A stretch of DNA of 5,232 bases, taken from Bacteroidales bacterium. Lineage in GTDB: Bacteria; Bacteroidota; Bacteroidia; Bacteroidales; F082. The DNA lies in NCBI GenBank assembly GCA_017428285.1, contig JAFRRE010000127.1:1-5232 (forward strand), given 5' to 3'. Of the stretch, positions 1 through 5,232 are shown piece by piece; positions within the stretch are counted from its first letter, which is position 1; the number at the start of each line of letters is the position of its first letter. The notes below the pieces were generated by a model, which saw nothing but the letters and a program-made list of their open reading frames with translations, was not told the origin of the DNA and searched no databases. Position numbers and translations under genes: made by a program.

Positions 1-297
1 AAAGATGCACCATTTCGGCCAAACGCTATATGGCCGCTCATTCGACGACCTTTTGTCATATTTGAAAAGCTGCAATGCTTTCGAAGACCCTGACAATGCG
101 AAATTAAAGTTCTTAAAGCCATAGCTTTTTTCGCCCGACACCTGACGGACGATGCGTGAGAGATAGGTGGTGGTGATGCATAACTCGGAGGCATAGAAGA
201 CAATGTCGTGATGCTCGATGAAGTGGCGAGGCAGCAAATACGGAAAATAGTGTCTGATGTGCCCAGTGGGTGCCATTGAAGAAGCAAGTTCTAACAT
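1..297 (-). pseudogene. AraC-family regulator, C-terminal remnant, runs off left edge
   Basis: Reading leftward from the ATG at 297-295, a frame stays open to position 1 (99 codons; the open frame begins at 351). It starts MLELASSMAPTG. Residues of the form HFIEHHDIVFYASELC followed by ITTTYLSRIVRQVSG match the first helix-turn-helix of Bacteroidota AraC regulators very well. After VSG the frame no longer matches: the expected second helix-turn-helix is missing in frame. In another frame, at positions 25-2, the peptide RLAEMVHL appears, which is the typical start of the second AraC recognition region; a stop codon (positions 28-26) lies just upstream in that frame. The cupin-like sensor domain normally found N-terminal is also absent, because an in-frame TAA sits at 354-352. 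I infer a decayed gene with at least one frameshift, possibly near the A-run at 126-131. The part beyond the left edge is unseen, so this could instead be a short diverged gene, but loss of function is more likely. Confidence 0.6.
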
Positions 298-341
298 TCT
301 AACCGCAGCAAGGTTTTTCTTGATCTTTGCGACGGTTTTAT

Positions 342-374
342 TTTGTTCGGATTATCGAAAAAAGCCTACCTTTG
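342..374 (+). promoter_or_regulatory. Bacteroidota-type promoter for the ZIP transporter
   Basis: A TTTG at 342-345 (-33 element) is followed after 21 bp by TACCTTTG at 367-374, an exact match to the Bacteroidota primary-sigma -7 consensus TAnnTTTG. Transcription would begin near 380, giving a leader of about 20 nt before the ATG at 401. Confidence 0.7.
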
Positions 375-400
375 CAGTCTAAACTGTTATTACTACCATT

Positions 401-1177
401 ATGGGCACGGCTATCGGTTTATTGATTCCTTTGTTGGGCACCATGCTCGGTGCGGCTTTCGTCTTTTTCATGAAGAAAGACATGTCGCCGAGGTTGCAGA
501 AGTCGCTGTTAGGCTTTGCATCTGGCGTGATGATAGCCACTTCGGTTTGGTCATTGCTCATCCCTGCCATTGAGATGCGGTCGGGAAGTGGCCATTGGGC
601 TGTATTGCCTGCTGCAATAGGTTTCCTTGCGGGTGTTGGTTTCTTGCTGCTTCTAGATGAACTCACGCCACACCTGCACTTAGGTACCGATCAACCCGAG
701 GGACCGCGGTCCAAACTCTCCCGCACAGCGATGTTGGCTTTGGCCGTCACCCTCCACAACCTGCCCGAGGGCATGGCGGTGGGCGTGGTGTTTGCTGCTG
801 CATCGCAAGGTGCCGAAAGTGTTAGTTTGGCCAGTGCCGTGGCGGTCTCGCTCGGCATCGCCATCCAAAACATCCCCGAAGGGGCCATCATCTCTATGCC
901 GATGTGTGCCGAGGGCAATAGCAAGGCAAAGTCTTTCCTTATAGGAAGCCTAAGTGGAGTGGTTGAACCGCTGGGCGGTCTAGCTGTAGTGTTGCTTGCC
1001 GCATGGCTTACCCCTATCCTACCCTACATGCTTGCCTTCGCCGCTGGTGCCATGTGCTACGTGGTCGTCGAGGAACTGATTCCCGAAGCTTCATCGGGCG
1101 AGCATTCTAACCTCAGCACCATCGGTTTTGCCATAGGTTTTGTGCTGATGATGGTTTTGGATGTGGTGATGGGGTGA
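401..1177 (+). CDS. ZIP-family divalent metal transporter (GufA/ZupT-like)
   Basis: This 258-residue inner-membrane protein belongs to the ZIP (zinc/iron-regulated transporter-like) family, which moves Zn2+ and related divalent metals into the cytoplasm. The hydrophobic segments fit about eight membrane helices: roughly 3-23, 36-56, 66-88, 108-135, 142-168, 178-201, 205-226 and 238-257. The two signature metal-site helices are clear: HNLPEG at residues 119-124 and QNIPEG at 156-161. Further acidic residues sit in DEL (86-88), VEPLGG (188-193) and EELIPE (224-229). The second motif has Gln where many ZIPs have His, as is common in the GufA/ZIP11-like branch. The short loop near residues 90-107 has a small His patch (HLHL) rather than a long His-rich loop. 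Length is normal for bacterial ZIPs. The start at 401 follows a strong -7 box and gives a proper first membrane helix. The metal specificity cannot be read from sequence. It ends 13 bp from the convergent methyltransferase, with no obvious terminator hairpin between them. Confidence 0.9.
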   Translation: MGTAIGLLIPLLGTMLGAAFVFFMKKDMSPRLQKSLLGFASGVMIATSVWSLLIPAIEMRSGSGHWAVLPAAIGFLAGVGFLLLLDELTPHLHLGTDQPEGPRSKLSRTAMLALAVTLHNLPEGMAVGVVFAAASQGAESVSLASAVAVSLGIAIQNIPEGAIISMPMCAEGNSKAKSFLIGSLSGVVEPLGGLAVVLLAAWLTPILPYMLAFAAGAMCYVVVEELIPEASSGEHSNLSTIGFAIGFVLMMVLDVVMG

Positions 1178-1190
1178 TCATCTTTTGTGC

Positions 1191-1829
1191 TTATTTCTCC
1201 GCCGTCACCATCAGCCAGTGTTTGGCTTCGTCTTTCCGGATGTTGATGCCCTTGAAGCCTGCATTTGACAGATGCAACCTGATTTCCTCGGGTTTGTAGG
1301 TATGCATCCCCTCGATGAGGCTTTCCCATTTGGCATCCATCTGGCCCGAGCCATCCGACTCGTTGACAATGACAAATTGTGCACCAGGTTTGAGCACCCT
1401 TTTCATCTCGCCAAAACAATGCTCGATGTCGGGCCAGAAATAGATGGTCTCGAAGGCGGTGACTAAATCGAAAGAGCTCTCCTCAAAAGGCAGTTTGACC
1501 ACACTGGCCTCCTGCACCTTGCAGCGCCCCTCTGCAATGGCTTTGGCGTTCACTTTGGAAGACTTTGCCACCGAAACAGGCGAATAGTCGATGCCCTGCA
1601 CCACACCTTTCGGGGCGCGTTGCAACAGCCGGGCGATGTTGGCGCCACCGCCACAGCCGATATCCAAGATTTGGTCATCTTCCTTGATTGGCACTGACGA
1701 CAAGGCCCAGTTGGCCATTTGGGCGTGACCGCCGCCGTTCATCCCGTTCACCATCATTTTGCCGAAGAAGCCTTCGGGCTTGCGCGTATTGCTGAAAATC
1801 TTACTTAGAAGTCCCATGATAAATCCCAT
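1191..1829 (-). CDS. Class I SAM-dependent methyltransferase
   Basis: A small cytoplasmic methyltransferase of the Methyltransf_11/25 type. Counting from the most upstream ATG (1862), motif I is ILDIGCGGG at residues 65-73, the SAM-binding glycine loop. The acidic residue that contacts the ribose is D92 in GIDYS, and the motif IV region is FDLVTAFETIYFWPD at 131-145. KRVLKPGAQFVIVNE (154-168) is the usual strand after motif IV. The C-terminal part (about 185-223) is the short final sheet. The substrate is unknown; the local FETIYFWPD sequence is common in uncharacterised small-molecule methyltransferases of Bacteroidota. Start choice: the frame opens at 1862, but a -7 box at 1852-1845 lies inside that extension. 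I therefore prefer the ATG at 1829 (MGFIMGLLSK...) or the one at 1817 (MGLLSKIFS...), giving 212 or 208 residues. The gene is convergent with the ZIP gene and has no partner on its own strand. Confidence 0.85.
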   Translation of the reverse strand: MGFIMGLLSKIFSNTRKPEGFFGKMMVNGMNGGGHAQMANWALSSVPIKEDDQILDIGCGGGANIARLLQRAPKGVVQGIDYSPVSVAKSSKVNAKAIAEGRCKVQEASVVKLPFEESSFDLVTAFETIYFWPDIEHCFGEMKRVLKPGAQFVIVNESDGSGQMDAKWESLIEGMHTYKPEEIRLHLSNAGFKGINIRKDEAKHWLMVTAEK

Positions 1830-1844
1830 TGTTTGTTCTGGCAG

Positions 1845-1852
1845 CAAAAATA
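1845..1852 (-). promoter_or_regulatory. -7 box upstream of the methyltransferase
   Basis: On the minus strand this reads TATTTTTG, a full match to TAnnTTTG. It lies 15 bp before the ATG at 1829 and 27 bp before the ATG at 1817. No convincing TTTG -33 element is seen at the expected spacing, so the call rests on the -7 box alone. Confidence 0.45.
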
Positions 1853-1862
1853 GCGGCTTCAT

Positions 1863-2259
1863 CCATCGTGTATCATCCTTATTTGTGGGGATTTTTAGGT
1901 CTTCGTTTCCTAAACTATGGTGGGTTTAATGCTTTCACCTTGGGGAACTTCGAGTTGGCAAAGAAAGAGGAAATATTACAAGCTTTTCTGCAGCACGAGG
2001 CAATCATTTAAAAAATGTGCAGGTGAAATCAACCGCGTCGACAGAGTCCATTGTATGTGAGCTATCCGTGCTGCGGGTGATGATGTCCCTCGCAGTGGTT
2101 GTCATCACTAAAAACCTGCCATTGTTTACAACACCTGGCAACATTGGCCTGAAATTCTTTGAAAGAGTCCATGCTATTTTCGATTTTTACCAGTCTGTTG
2201 TTAATTTGAAAGGGAAATAGCAGACGAAAACAATACTTTAAGCAGCTAGATAGAACAAA
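1863..2259. other. 397-bp region without a recognisable gene
   Basis: This stretch separates the methyltransferase start from the flavin reductase remnant. Two consecutive short plus-strand frames are open: one ending at 2011 (its last part reads GNFELAKKEEILQAFLQHEA) and one at 2017-2220 (67 codons, beginning MQVKSTASTES, with a hydrophobic patch LAVVVITKNLPLF). The minus strand also has a 90-codon open frame across 2334-2062. I recognise none of these as a known family, and none has a clear start signal. The TAAAAAA around 2009-2015 is AT-rich, but no hairpin with a T-tract was found. It may be a gene remnant, a regulatory leader or spacer DNA; the sequence alone does not decide. Confidence 0.4.
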
Positions 2260-2701
2260 ATGAAGAAGGTGTTTTTTATCGCGGCAATGGCTTTGATGAT
2301 GGCTACGAGCTGCAACCAACAAAAACAAGGGCAATAGAACATGGATAAGGAAAACAACGAACTGACAGCCTTTGACATGCAGTTAGAAGTATCCGCGCTA
2401 CACCACCGTGCAGTTCGACGACCCGAAAGTGTGGCAATATATGGGCAGCAACAGCGTTCGTGACGGTGACAAAGCTGCCGCCCTCAGCCTCCATGTAGCC
2501 TATACCGAGCATGGCACGCCGTATTACGAGGAGGCCAACTTGATCATCGAATGCGAAACCATGTCGGTTTGGCACCAAACGGAACAGGACTTCCGCAACG
2601 ACACACCCAAGAAATGGCACGAAAGCTTTGATGCTGGCATCCACACCGTATAAGTCGGCGAGGTCATCGGGGCTTGGAGAAGAATAAATGCCATGTTGTA
2701 G
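2260..2701 (+). pseudogene. Broken secreted flavin reductase-like lipoprotein
   Basis: The ATG at 2260 opens a textbook lipoprotein signal peptide, MKKVFFIAAMALMMATSC, with the lipobox Cys at residue 18. After GQ comes an in-frame TAG at 2335-2337. The same frame then continues NMDKENNELTAFDMQLEVS up to about 2394. At 2392-2396 the reading shifts by one base into RYTTVQFDDPKVWQYMGS and onward to 2650, where an in-frame TAA (2651-2653) is followed by VGEVIGAWRR and a final TAG at 2699-2701. The later part (RYTT, GDKAAAL, GTPYYEEANLIIECE, DAGIHTVxVGEVIGAW) resembles the C-terminal half of Bacteroidota flavin reductase-like FMN-binding proteins, some of which carry lipoprotein signals and start with a similar FDM-L-VS stretch. 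The FMN-binding N-terminal half expected between LEVS and RYTT is absent, so the frameshift probably marks a deletion scar. The family call comes from remembered family patterns and is less certain than the fact of disruption. Confidence 0.65.
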
Positions 2702-2717
2702 AGACGCAAATCGAAAA

Positions 2718-2736
2718 TTGATTTCATCGAAATCAA
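2718..2736. repeat. Perfect 8-bp inverted repeat with 3-nt loop
   Basis: TTGATTTC (2718-2725), ATC, then GAAATCAA (2729-2736) forms a perfect hairpin or dyad. It sits 17 bp after the last stop of the flavin reductase remnant and has no T-tract, so it is not a standard intrinsic terminator. It could be an operator, an RNA end structure or chance. A second, weaker dyad, GTTGATA at 2797-2803 with TATCAAC at 2812-2818, lies downstream. Confidence 0.4.
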
Positions 2737-2878
2737 AGATTCAACTACACGAAGTGAGTTAATGCAGAGCATTTGGTTTTCAATGTATTCAAGGATGTTG
2801 ATAGGAATATTTATCAACGACCGCTTTAATGGATAAACTCTTCAATTCGAGTAAAGGCTTTGATTGCTTTTTTTTTCA

Positions 2879-2886
2879 TAATTTTG
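2879..2886 (+). promoter_or_regulatory. -7 box for the ClbS-like operon
   Basis: TAATTTTG matches TAnnTTTG exactly. A TTTG at 2859-2862 is present but only 16 bp upstream, shorter than the 19-21 bp usually seen, so the -33 element is doubtful. Transcription from here would start near 2893 and give a leader of about 60 nt before the ATG at 2955. This also argues against the in-frame ATG at 2829. Confidence 0.4.
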
Positions 2887-2954
2887 CGCATTCATCAAAG
2901 ATAACCCAACATGGCAAGCAATCCCACTTCCGTTCAATCTCAAAACTGAATAAT

Positions 2955-3491
2955 ATGCCCAATCCCACCAACAAACAAGAGCTTGTAGCCGCCATGGCCG
3001 ACGGCTATGCCAAACTCAACGAACAGATAGCCAAGATGAGCGAAGATGCCATATCGGCCCCCTTCGACTTCGCCGCCGACCCGAAGAAATGCGGTGTGCG
3101 CTGGCAATACGACCGCTGTCTCCGCGACCTGCTGATTCACCTCTACGAGTGGCAAGTGCTGATGCGCGAGTTTGTGAACAACATCCGAGAAGGTCACCCT
3201 CGTGACTACCTGCCCGATGAGTACCGCAAGAACTACCACGAGATGGACAAGATGCTGGTAGAGAAGCATCAAAACACGCCTTTGGAGAAGGCCAAACGCA
3301 TGCTGCAAGAGACCCACGAGGAGATGCTCCGCCTCGCAGAGAGCTTCACCGATGAGGAACTTTTCACCAAAGGCTACTACAAAAACACCTACACCACCGA
3401 CTTGGCGGCCTACTTCGTGAGCGTCACTTCAAGCCCTTATGAGCAAGCAGTGAAATTATTGAAGACGCATCAGAAAAACCTAAAGAAATGA
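2955..3491 (+). CDS. ClbS/DfsB (DUF1706) four-helix bundle protein
   Basis: A 178-residue cytoplasmic protein of the ClbS/DfsB family, related to DinB-like four-helix bundles. The family's best-studied member, ClbS, protects colibactin producers by opening the cyclopropane warhead; most members in other bacteria have no known substrate. Family marks seen here are the N-terminus [20 protein letters not shown] (1-20), APFDF (35-39), the helix [10 protein letters not shown] (57-66) with H62, [14 protein letters not shown] (104-117), [12 protein letters not shown] (129-140) and [15 protein letters not shown] (156-170). Length is normal for the family. The frame is open upstream to an ATG at 2829, but those 42 extra residues (rich in Phe, His and Ser) do not resemble the family and lie over the likely promoter, so I start at 2955. 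It is the first gene of a tight operon, with the next start 1 bp after its stop. Colibactin resistance itself should not be assumed. Confidence 0.85.
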   Translation: MPNPTNKQELVAAMADGYAKLNEQIAKMSEDAISAPFDFAADPKKCGVRWQYDRCLRDLLIHLYEWQVLMREFVNNIREGHPRDYLPDEYRKNYHEMDKMLVEKHQNTPLEKAKRMLQETHEEMLRLAESFTDEELFTKGYYKNTYTTDLAAYFVSVTSSPYEQAVKLLKTHQKNLKK

Positions 3492-3492
3492 C

Positions 3493-3765
3493 ATGAGCAC
3501 AGCAACACCATTCGATTTCGATGCCATCATCATCCAAAACGAGGACATGGATGCCGCATACGTGGAGGTGCCTTTCGACATCAAGGCGCTCTTTGGGAAA
3601 GGACGGTTGGCGGTCCATGCCACCTTCGACAGCGTGCCATACGACGGGCAGATCGTCAAGATGGGAACGCCTTGCTTCATCATCGGCTTGCGGAAGGACA
3701 TCCGCAAACAAATTGGCAAGAGTTTTGGCGACATGGTGCATGTGACATTTTGCGAAAGACAATAA
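3493..3765 (+). CDS. DUF1905 domain-containing protein
   Basis: A 90-residue soluble protein consisting of one DUF1905 domain, a small beta-barrel family of unknown function. The typical pattern is present: [18 protein letters not shown] (22-39), then [12 protein letters not shown] (41-52), [20 protein letters not shown] (57-76) and a closing GDMVHVTF (79-86). In other bacteria the domain stands alone or is joined to a YdeI-like segment; here it stands alone and is full length. The start at 3493 lies 1 bp after the stop of the ClbS-like gene, and the next gene starts 1 bp after its own stop, so translation is probably coupled along the operon. Its molecular role is not known, and the context only suggests it works alongside its operon partners. 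Confidence 0.85.
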   Translation: MSTATPFDFDAIIIQNEDMDAAYVEVPFDIKALFGKGRLAVHATFDSVPYDGQIVKMGTPCFIIGLRKDIRKQIGKSFGDMVHVTFCERQ

Positions 3766-3766
3766 A

Positions 3767-4426
3767 ATGACAACGACAATGAAAAAGATTATCATCATCG
3801 ACGGAGGCCCGCGTGCCACTTTCAACACTGCCTCCATGCTCAAGAAATTCGCTGAAGGCGTCAGTTCCGTCAGCAACGAAATCGAGGTGAAGACCATTCG
3901 CCTCTATGCCCTCGACTATAAAGGCTGTATGTCGTGCATGGCCTGCAAAATCAAAGGCAAAGCTTCGCAGGTGTGCAAATACAAGGATGCCTTGACTCCT
4001 GTCTTGGAAGAAATCGCGCAAGCCGATGGTTTGGTATTAGGTTCGCCCAACTATTTCGGCGAGGTTACTGGCCAGATGAGGGCTTTCTTGGAGCGTTTGG
4101 CCTTCCCGTGGCTCTCTTACAACGACTACAGCATCACTGCCCTGAAGCGGATGCCCGTGGTGCTGGTGGAGACGCAAAACGGTGGCGTGGGAGGCAGCAA
4201 CTGCAATGGCTACGGCACGATGGAGCCATGCATCGCCAAAGCCCTCGGACAACCGGAGAAACTGTTTGCCAACAACACCTACCAAGTGAAGAATTACGCC
4301 AATTTCGAGTTGGGAGGATTCTCGGAGGAAGCCAAACGCAAATACCGCGAGGAGCACTGGGAAGAAGACCTGCAAAAGGTCTTCGATGCTGGCAAGCGCA
4401 TGGCGGAAACAATCATTAAGGCGTGA
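3767..4426 (+). CDS. Flavodoxin-fold NAD(P)H:FMN reductase, iron-sulfur-flavoprotein-like
   Basis: A 219-residue soluble protein with the flavodoxin-like fold of the NADPH-dependent FMN reductase family. The FMN phosphate loop is GGPRATFNTASML (13-25) after a hydrophobic first strand, KKIIIIDG (6-13). The second FMN loop is GSPNYFGEVTGQMRAFLERL (92-111). Between them lies a cysteine cluster, YKGCMSCMACK, giving C54, C57 and C60, with C70 further on. This is like the compact [4Fe-4S] motif of iron-sulfur flavoproteins, although the last spacing (nine residues) is longer than in the best-known examples. A ligated cluster is therefore an inference. The C-terminal tail (about 185-219) is charged and helical. 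Expected role: electron transfer or two-electron reduction of a small molecule using NAD(P)H and FMN. The start could be M1 (3767) or M5 (3779); M1 keeps the 1-bp spacing seen at the previous junction. The stop overlaps the next start by one base (TGATG). Confidence 0.85.
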   Translation: MTTTMKKIIIIDGGPRATFNTASMLKKFAEGVSSVSNEIEVKTIRLYALDYKGCMSCMACKIKGKASQVCKYKDALTPVLEEIAQADGLVLGSPNYFGEVTGQMRAFLERLAFPWLSYNDYSITALKRMPVVLVETQNGGVGGSNCNGYGTMEPCIAKALGQPEKLFANNTYQVKNYANFELGGFSEEAKRKYREEHWEEDLQKVFDAGKRMAETIIKA

Positions 4427-5025
4427 TGAGAAAGATTTTACTGATATTAGCCATAGCCTGTTCCTTCAACCTTTTTGGCCAATCCATCGACACATTGGCG
4501 GTGCGCTCGGCCATCGAGAGGCAGTTGGTGACCTATCCTGAATCCACCTTACAGGACATCTACAAGAGTTTCTACCAAGAGCATTTCGGTCCAGGCCATA
4601 TCATCAGCGACACGGCCTCGGCGCGACGCTATCTGATGCGCGAACTCTCGGAAATGAGTGAAACACAATCACATTATTTTGAGCCAACTGGCAGCCAAGG
4701 TGATTATGTCCGAGTTTATCTCTCCGCCGTCGCCGACAGCTTGATTACCGTCGAGCAACTCTTGGATGCCTTCGTCAGAAGTGCCAATTCGTGGCAAGAG
4801 CCGACCATTAGTTGGTTGGAGAAATGGGAAGCCATCGTCAGCATCATCCAAGCGAATAAGATTGAATTAGAAGGCTTTGAGACCGACCTTCCCCTTCTGA
4901 CCGAAGTCGCCCGAAACAACCAAGCCGTACACCACAGCCGCCGTTACAACGAGGCCTATCACCCGCATTACCGCATTGTTGAACGCAGCATCTTTGAGAT
5001 AGAATTAAAACCTTCTTTGAAATAG
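4426..5025 (+). CDS. Exported protein of unknown function
   Basis: A 199-residue protein whose N-terminus is a clear Sec signal peptide: MRK, a hydrophobic core LLILAIACSFNLF, then GQS, with likely cleavage near residue 19-20. A cysteine at residue 12 lies within the hydrophobic core and is not followed by a lipobox pattern, so I expect a soluble periplasmic protein. I recognise it as a conserved hypothetical of Bacteroidales but know no function. Likely conserved marks are YPESTLQDIYKSFYQEHFGP (37-56), GH (57-58), YFEPTG (84-89), LLDAFVRSAN (112-121), and a His/Tyr-rich C-terminal block HHSRRYNEAYHPHYRI (169-184) with H169, H170, H179 and H181. That block could bind a metal or ligand, but no catalytic pattern is certain. 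A GTG at 4423 would add one residue; I prefer the ATG at 4426, which overlaps the previous stop by one base. Being exported, it differs from its cytoplasmic operon partners. Confidence 0.8.
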   Translation: MRKILLILAIACSFNLFGQSIDTLAVRSAIERQLVTYPESTLQDIYKSFYQEHFGPGHIISDTASARRYLMRELSEMSETQSHYFEPTGSQGDYVRVYLSAVADSLITVEQLLDAFVRSANSWQEPTISWLEKWEAIVSIIQANKIELEGFETDLPLLTEVARNNQAVHHSRRYNEAYHPHYRIVERSIFEIELKPSLK

Positions 5026-5070
5026 TATCAAATCCATTGTCAATTATAAATTATCAATTCTCAATTTATT
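5026..5070 (+). promoter_or_regulatory. AT-rich spacer with three TCAATT copies before the flavin reductase
   Basis: The 45-bp gap is almost all A and T in its second half and carries TCAATT at 5040-5045, 5054-5059 and 5061-5066. Such AT-rich, loosely repeated leaders are common before Bacteroidota genes and help translation initiation. No TAnnTTTG box is seen, so the flavin reductase may be read from the upstream operon promoter. Confidence 0.35.
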
Positions 5071-5232
5071 ATGAAACAACCCATTAAAGTTACAGAAGCC
5101 ATTTTCCCAATGCCCGTTTTGCTCGTGGCTACCTACAACGAAGACGGCACTATTGACGTGATGAACGCCGCTTGGGGTACCATGCTCGACCGCGACCGCG
5201 TGGCCCTCAACCTGACCGAAACCCACAAGACC
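5071..5232 (+). CDS. Flavin reductase family protein, N-terminal part, cut by right edge
   Basis: The first 54 codons of a gene that continues beyond the window. The sequence MKQPIKVTEAIFPMPVLLVA (1-20), then TYNEDGTIDVMNAAWGTMLD (21-40) and RVALNLTETHKT (43-54) matches the start of the flavin reductase-like, FMN-binding split-barrel family. The pattern P-x-P-V-x-L-V-A-T, an NxxG-like turn with Asp, N-A-A-W-G and then T-H-K-T is typical of the small (about 190-residue) flavin reductases of Bacteroidota and Firmicutes. These reduce free flavin or hold FMN for another enzyme, in the cytoplasm. The ATG at 5071 follows an AT-rich leader and no alternative start is needed. It lies on the same strand as the preceding operon, 45 bp downstream, so co-transcription is plausible. 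It appears intact as far as visible, unlike the related remnant at 2260-2701. Confidence 0.85.
   Translation, partial: MKQPIKVTEAIFPMPVLLVATYNEDGTIDVMNAAWGTMLDRDRVALNLTETHKT

Noticed and set aside
1175..1190. TGATCA palindrome at the ZIP stop as part of a bidirectional terminator
   Set aside because: The palindrome is only 6 bp with no loop, and no stem with a T-tract is present between the two convergent genes.
2043..2172. AGAGTCCAT present at 2043-2051 and 2164-2172
   Set aside because: A 9-base match within about 400 bp can arise by chance, and flanking bases do not extend the repeat.
2335..2337. In-frame TAG after the lipoprotein signal peptide, possibly a recoded or readthrough codon
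   Set aside because: The same reading also suffers a frameshift near 2392-2396 and an in-frame TAA at 2651-2653, and the FMN-binding half is missing. Gene decay explains all of these at once; recoding would explain only one.
2696..2710. TTGTAGAGACGC resembling the edge of short palindromic repeats seen in some Bacteroidota genomes
   Set aside because: No complementary second arm is present nearby, so a repeat element cannot be supported from this window.
2829..2954. N-terminal extension of the ClbS-like protein from the ATG at 2829
   Set aside because: The 42 residues are unlike the family, and a -7 box at 2879-2886 lies within them. The ATG at 2955 gives the canonical family N-terminus.
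3424..3897. 157-codon minus-strand open frame
   Set aside because: It lies opposite the ClbS-like, DUF1905 and flavoprotein genes, which all have clear family matches; it has no recognisable domain or promoter.
3934..4419. 161-codon plus-strand open frame in another phase of the flavoprotein gene
   Set aside because: It is a shadow of a gene with intact FMN loops and coherent codon use; its translation has no family-like features.

Overview
The window looks like chromosomal DNA from a member of the Bacteroidota, probably order Bacteroidales. Two lines of sequence evidence support this: Bacteroidota-type -7 boxes (TAnnTTTG) lie upstream of several genes in place of a classical -35/-10 pair, and starts lack a strong purine-rich Shine-Dalgarno sequence. 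The protein families also fit: a GufA-like ZIP transporter, a ClbS/DUF1706 protein, DUF1905, an iron-sulfur-flavoprotein-like reductase and flavin reductases. Base composition is moderate and fairly even. No tRNA, rRNA, CRISPR array or intact mobile element was seen.

Layout, left to right. Positions 1-297 (minus strand) hold the C-terminal remains of an AraC-type regulator that runs off the left edge. Its first helix-turn-helix is readable, but the second is out of frame, so it looks like a pseudogene. A good promoter (342-374) drives a ZIP-family metal transporter (401-1177, plus). Facing it, 13 bp away, is a class I SAM-dependent methyltransferase (minus, annotated 1191-1829) with its own -7 box just upstream. 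Positions 1863-2259 hold no gene I can name. Positions 2260-2701 contain a broken secreted flavin reductase: a lipoprotein signal peptide, an in-frame TAG, a junction with frameshift and apparent loss of the FMN-binding half, a readable C-terminal half, and an in-frame TAA near the end.

From 2955 to 5025 there is a compact plus-strand operon of four genes spaced by 1 bp, 1 bp and a 1-bp stop/start overlap: a ClbS/DfsB-like four-helix protein, a DUF1905 protein, a flavodoxin-fold NAD(P)H:FMN reductase-like protein with a cysteine cluster, and an exported protein of unknown function. After a 45-bp AT-rich spacer, an intact-looking flavin reductase begins at 5071 and runs off the right edge, possibly as the next gene of the same transcript.

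The right half is therefore flavin-themed: two flavin reductase-family genes (one dead, one apparently live) flank an Fe-S/FMN-type reductase that is co-transcribed with a protein related to the colibactin-resistance protein ClbS. A role in reductive or hydrolytic detoxification of small molecules is a reasonable inference, but nothing in the sequence proves it. I did not find a clear new defence, mobile or RNA system; the most notable points are the two decayed genes and the compact operon with its uncharacterised exported member.
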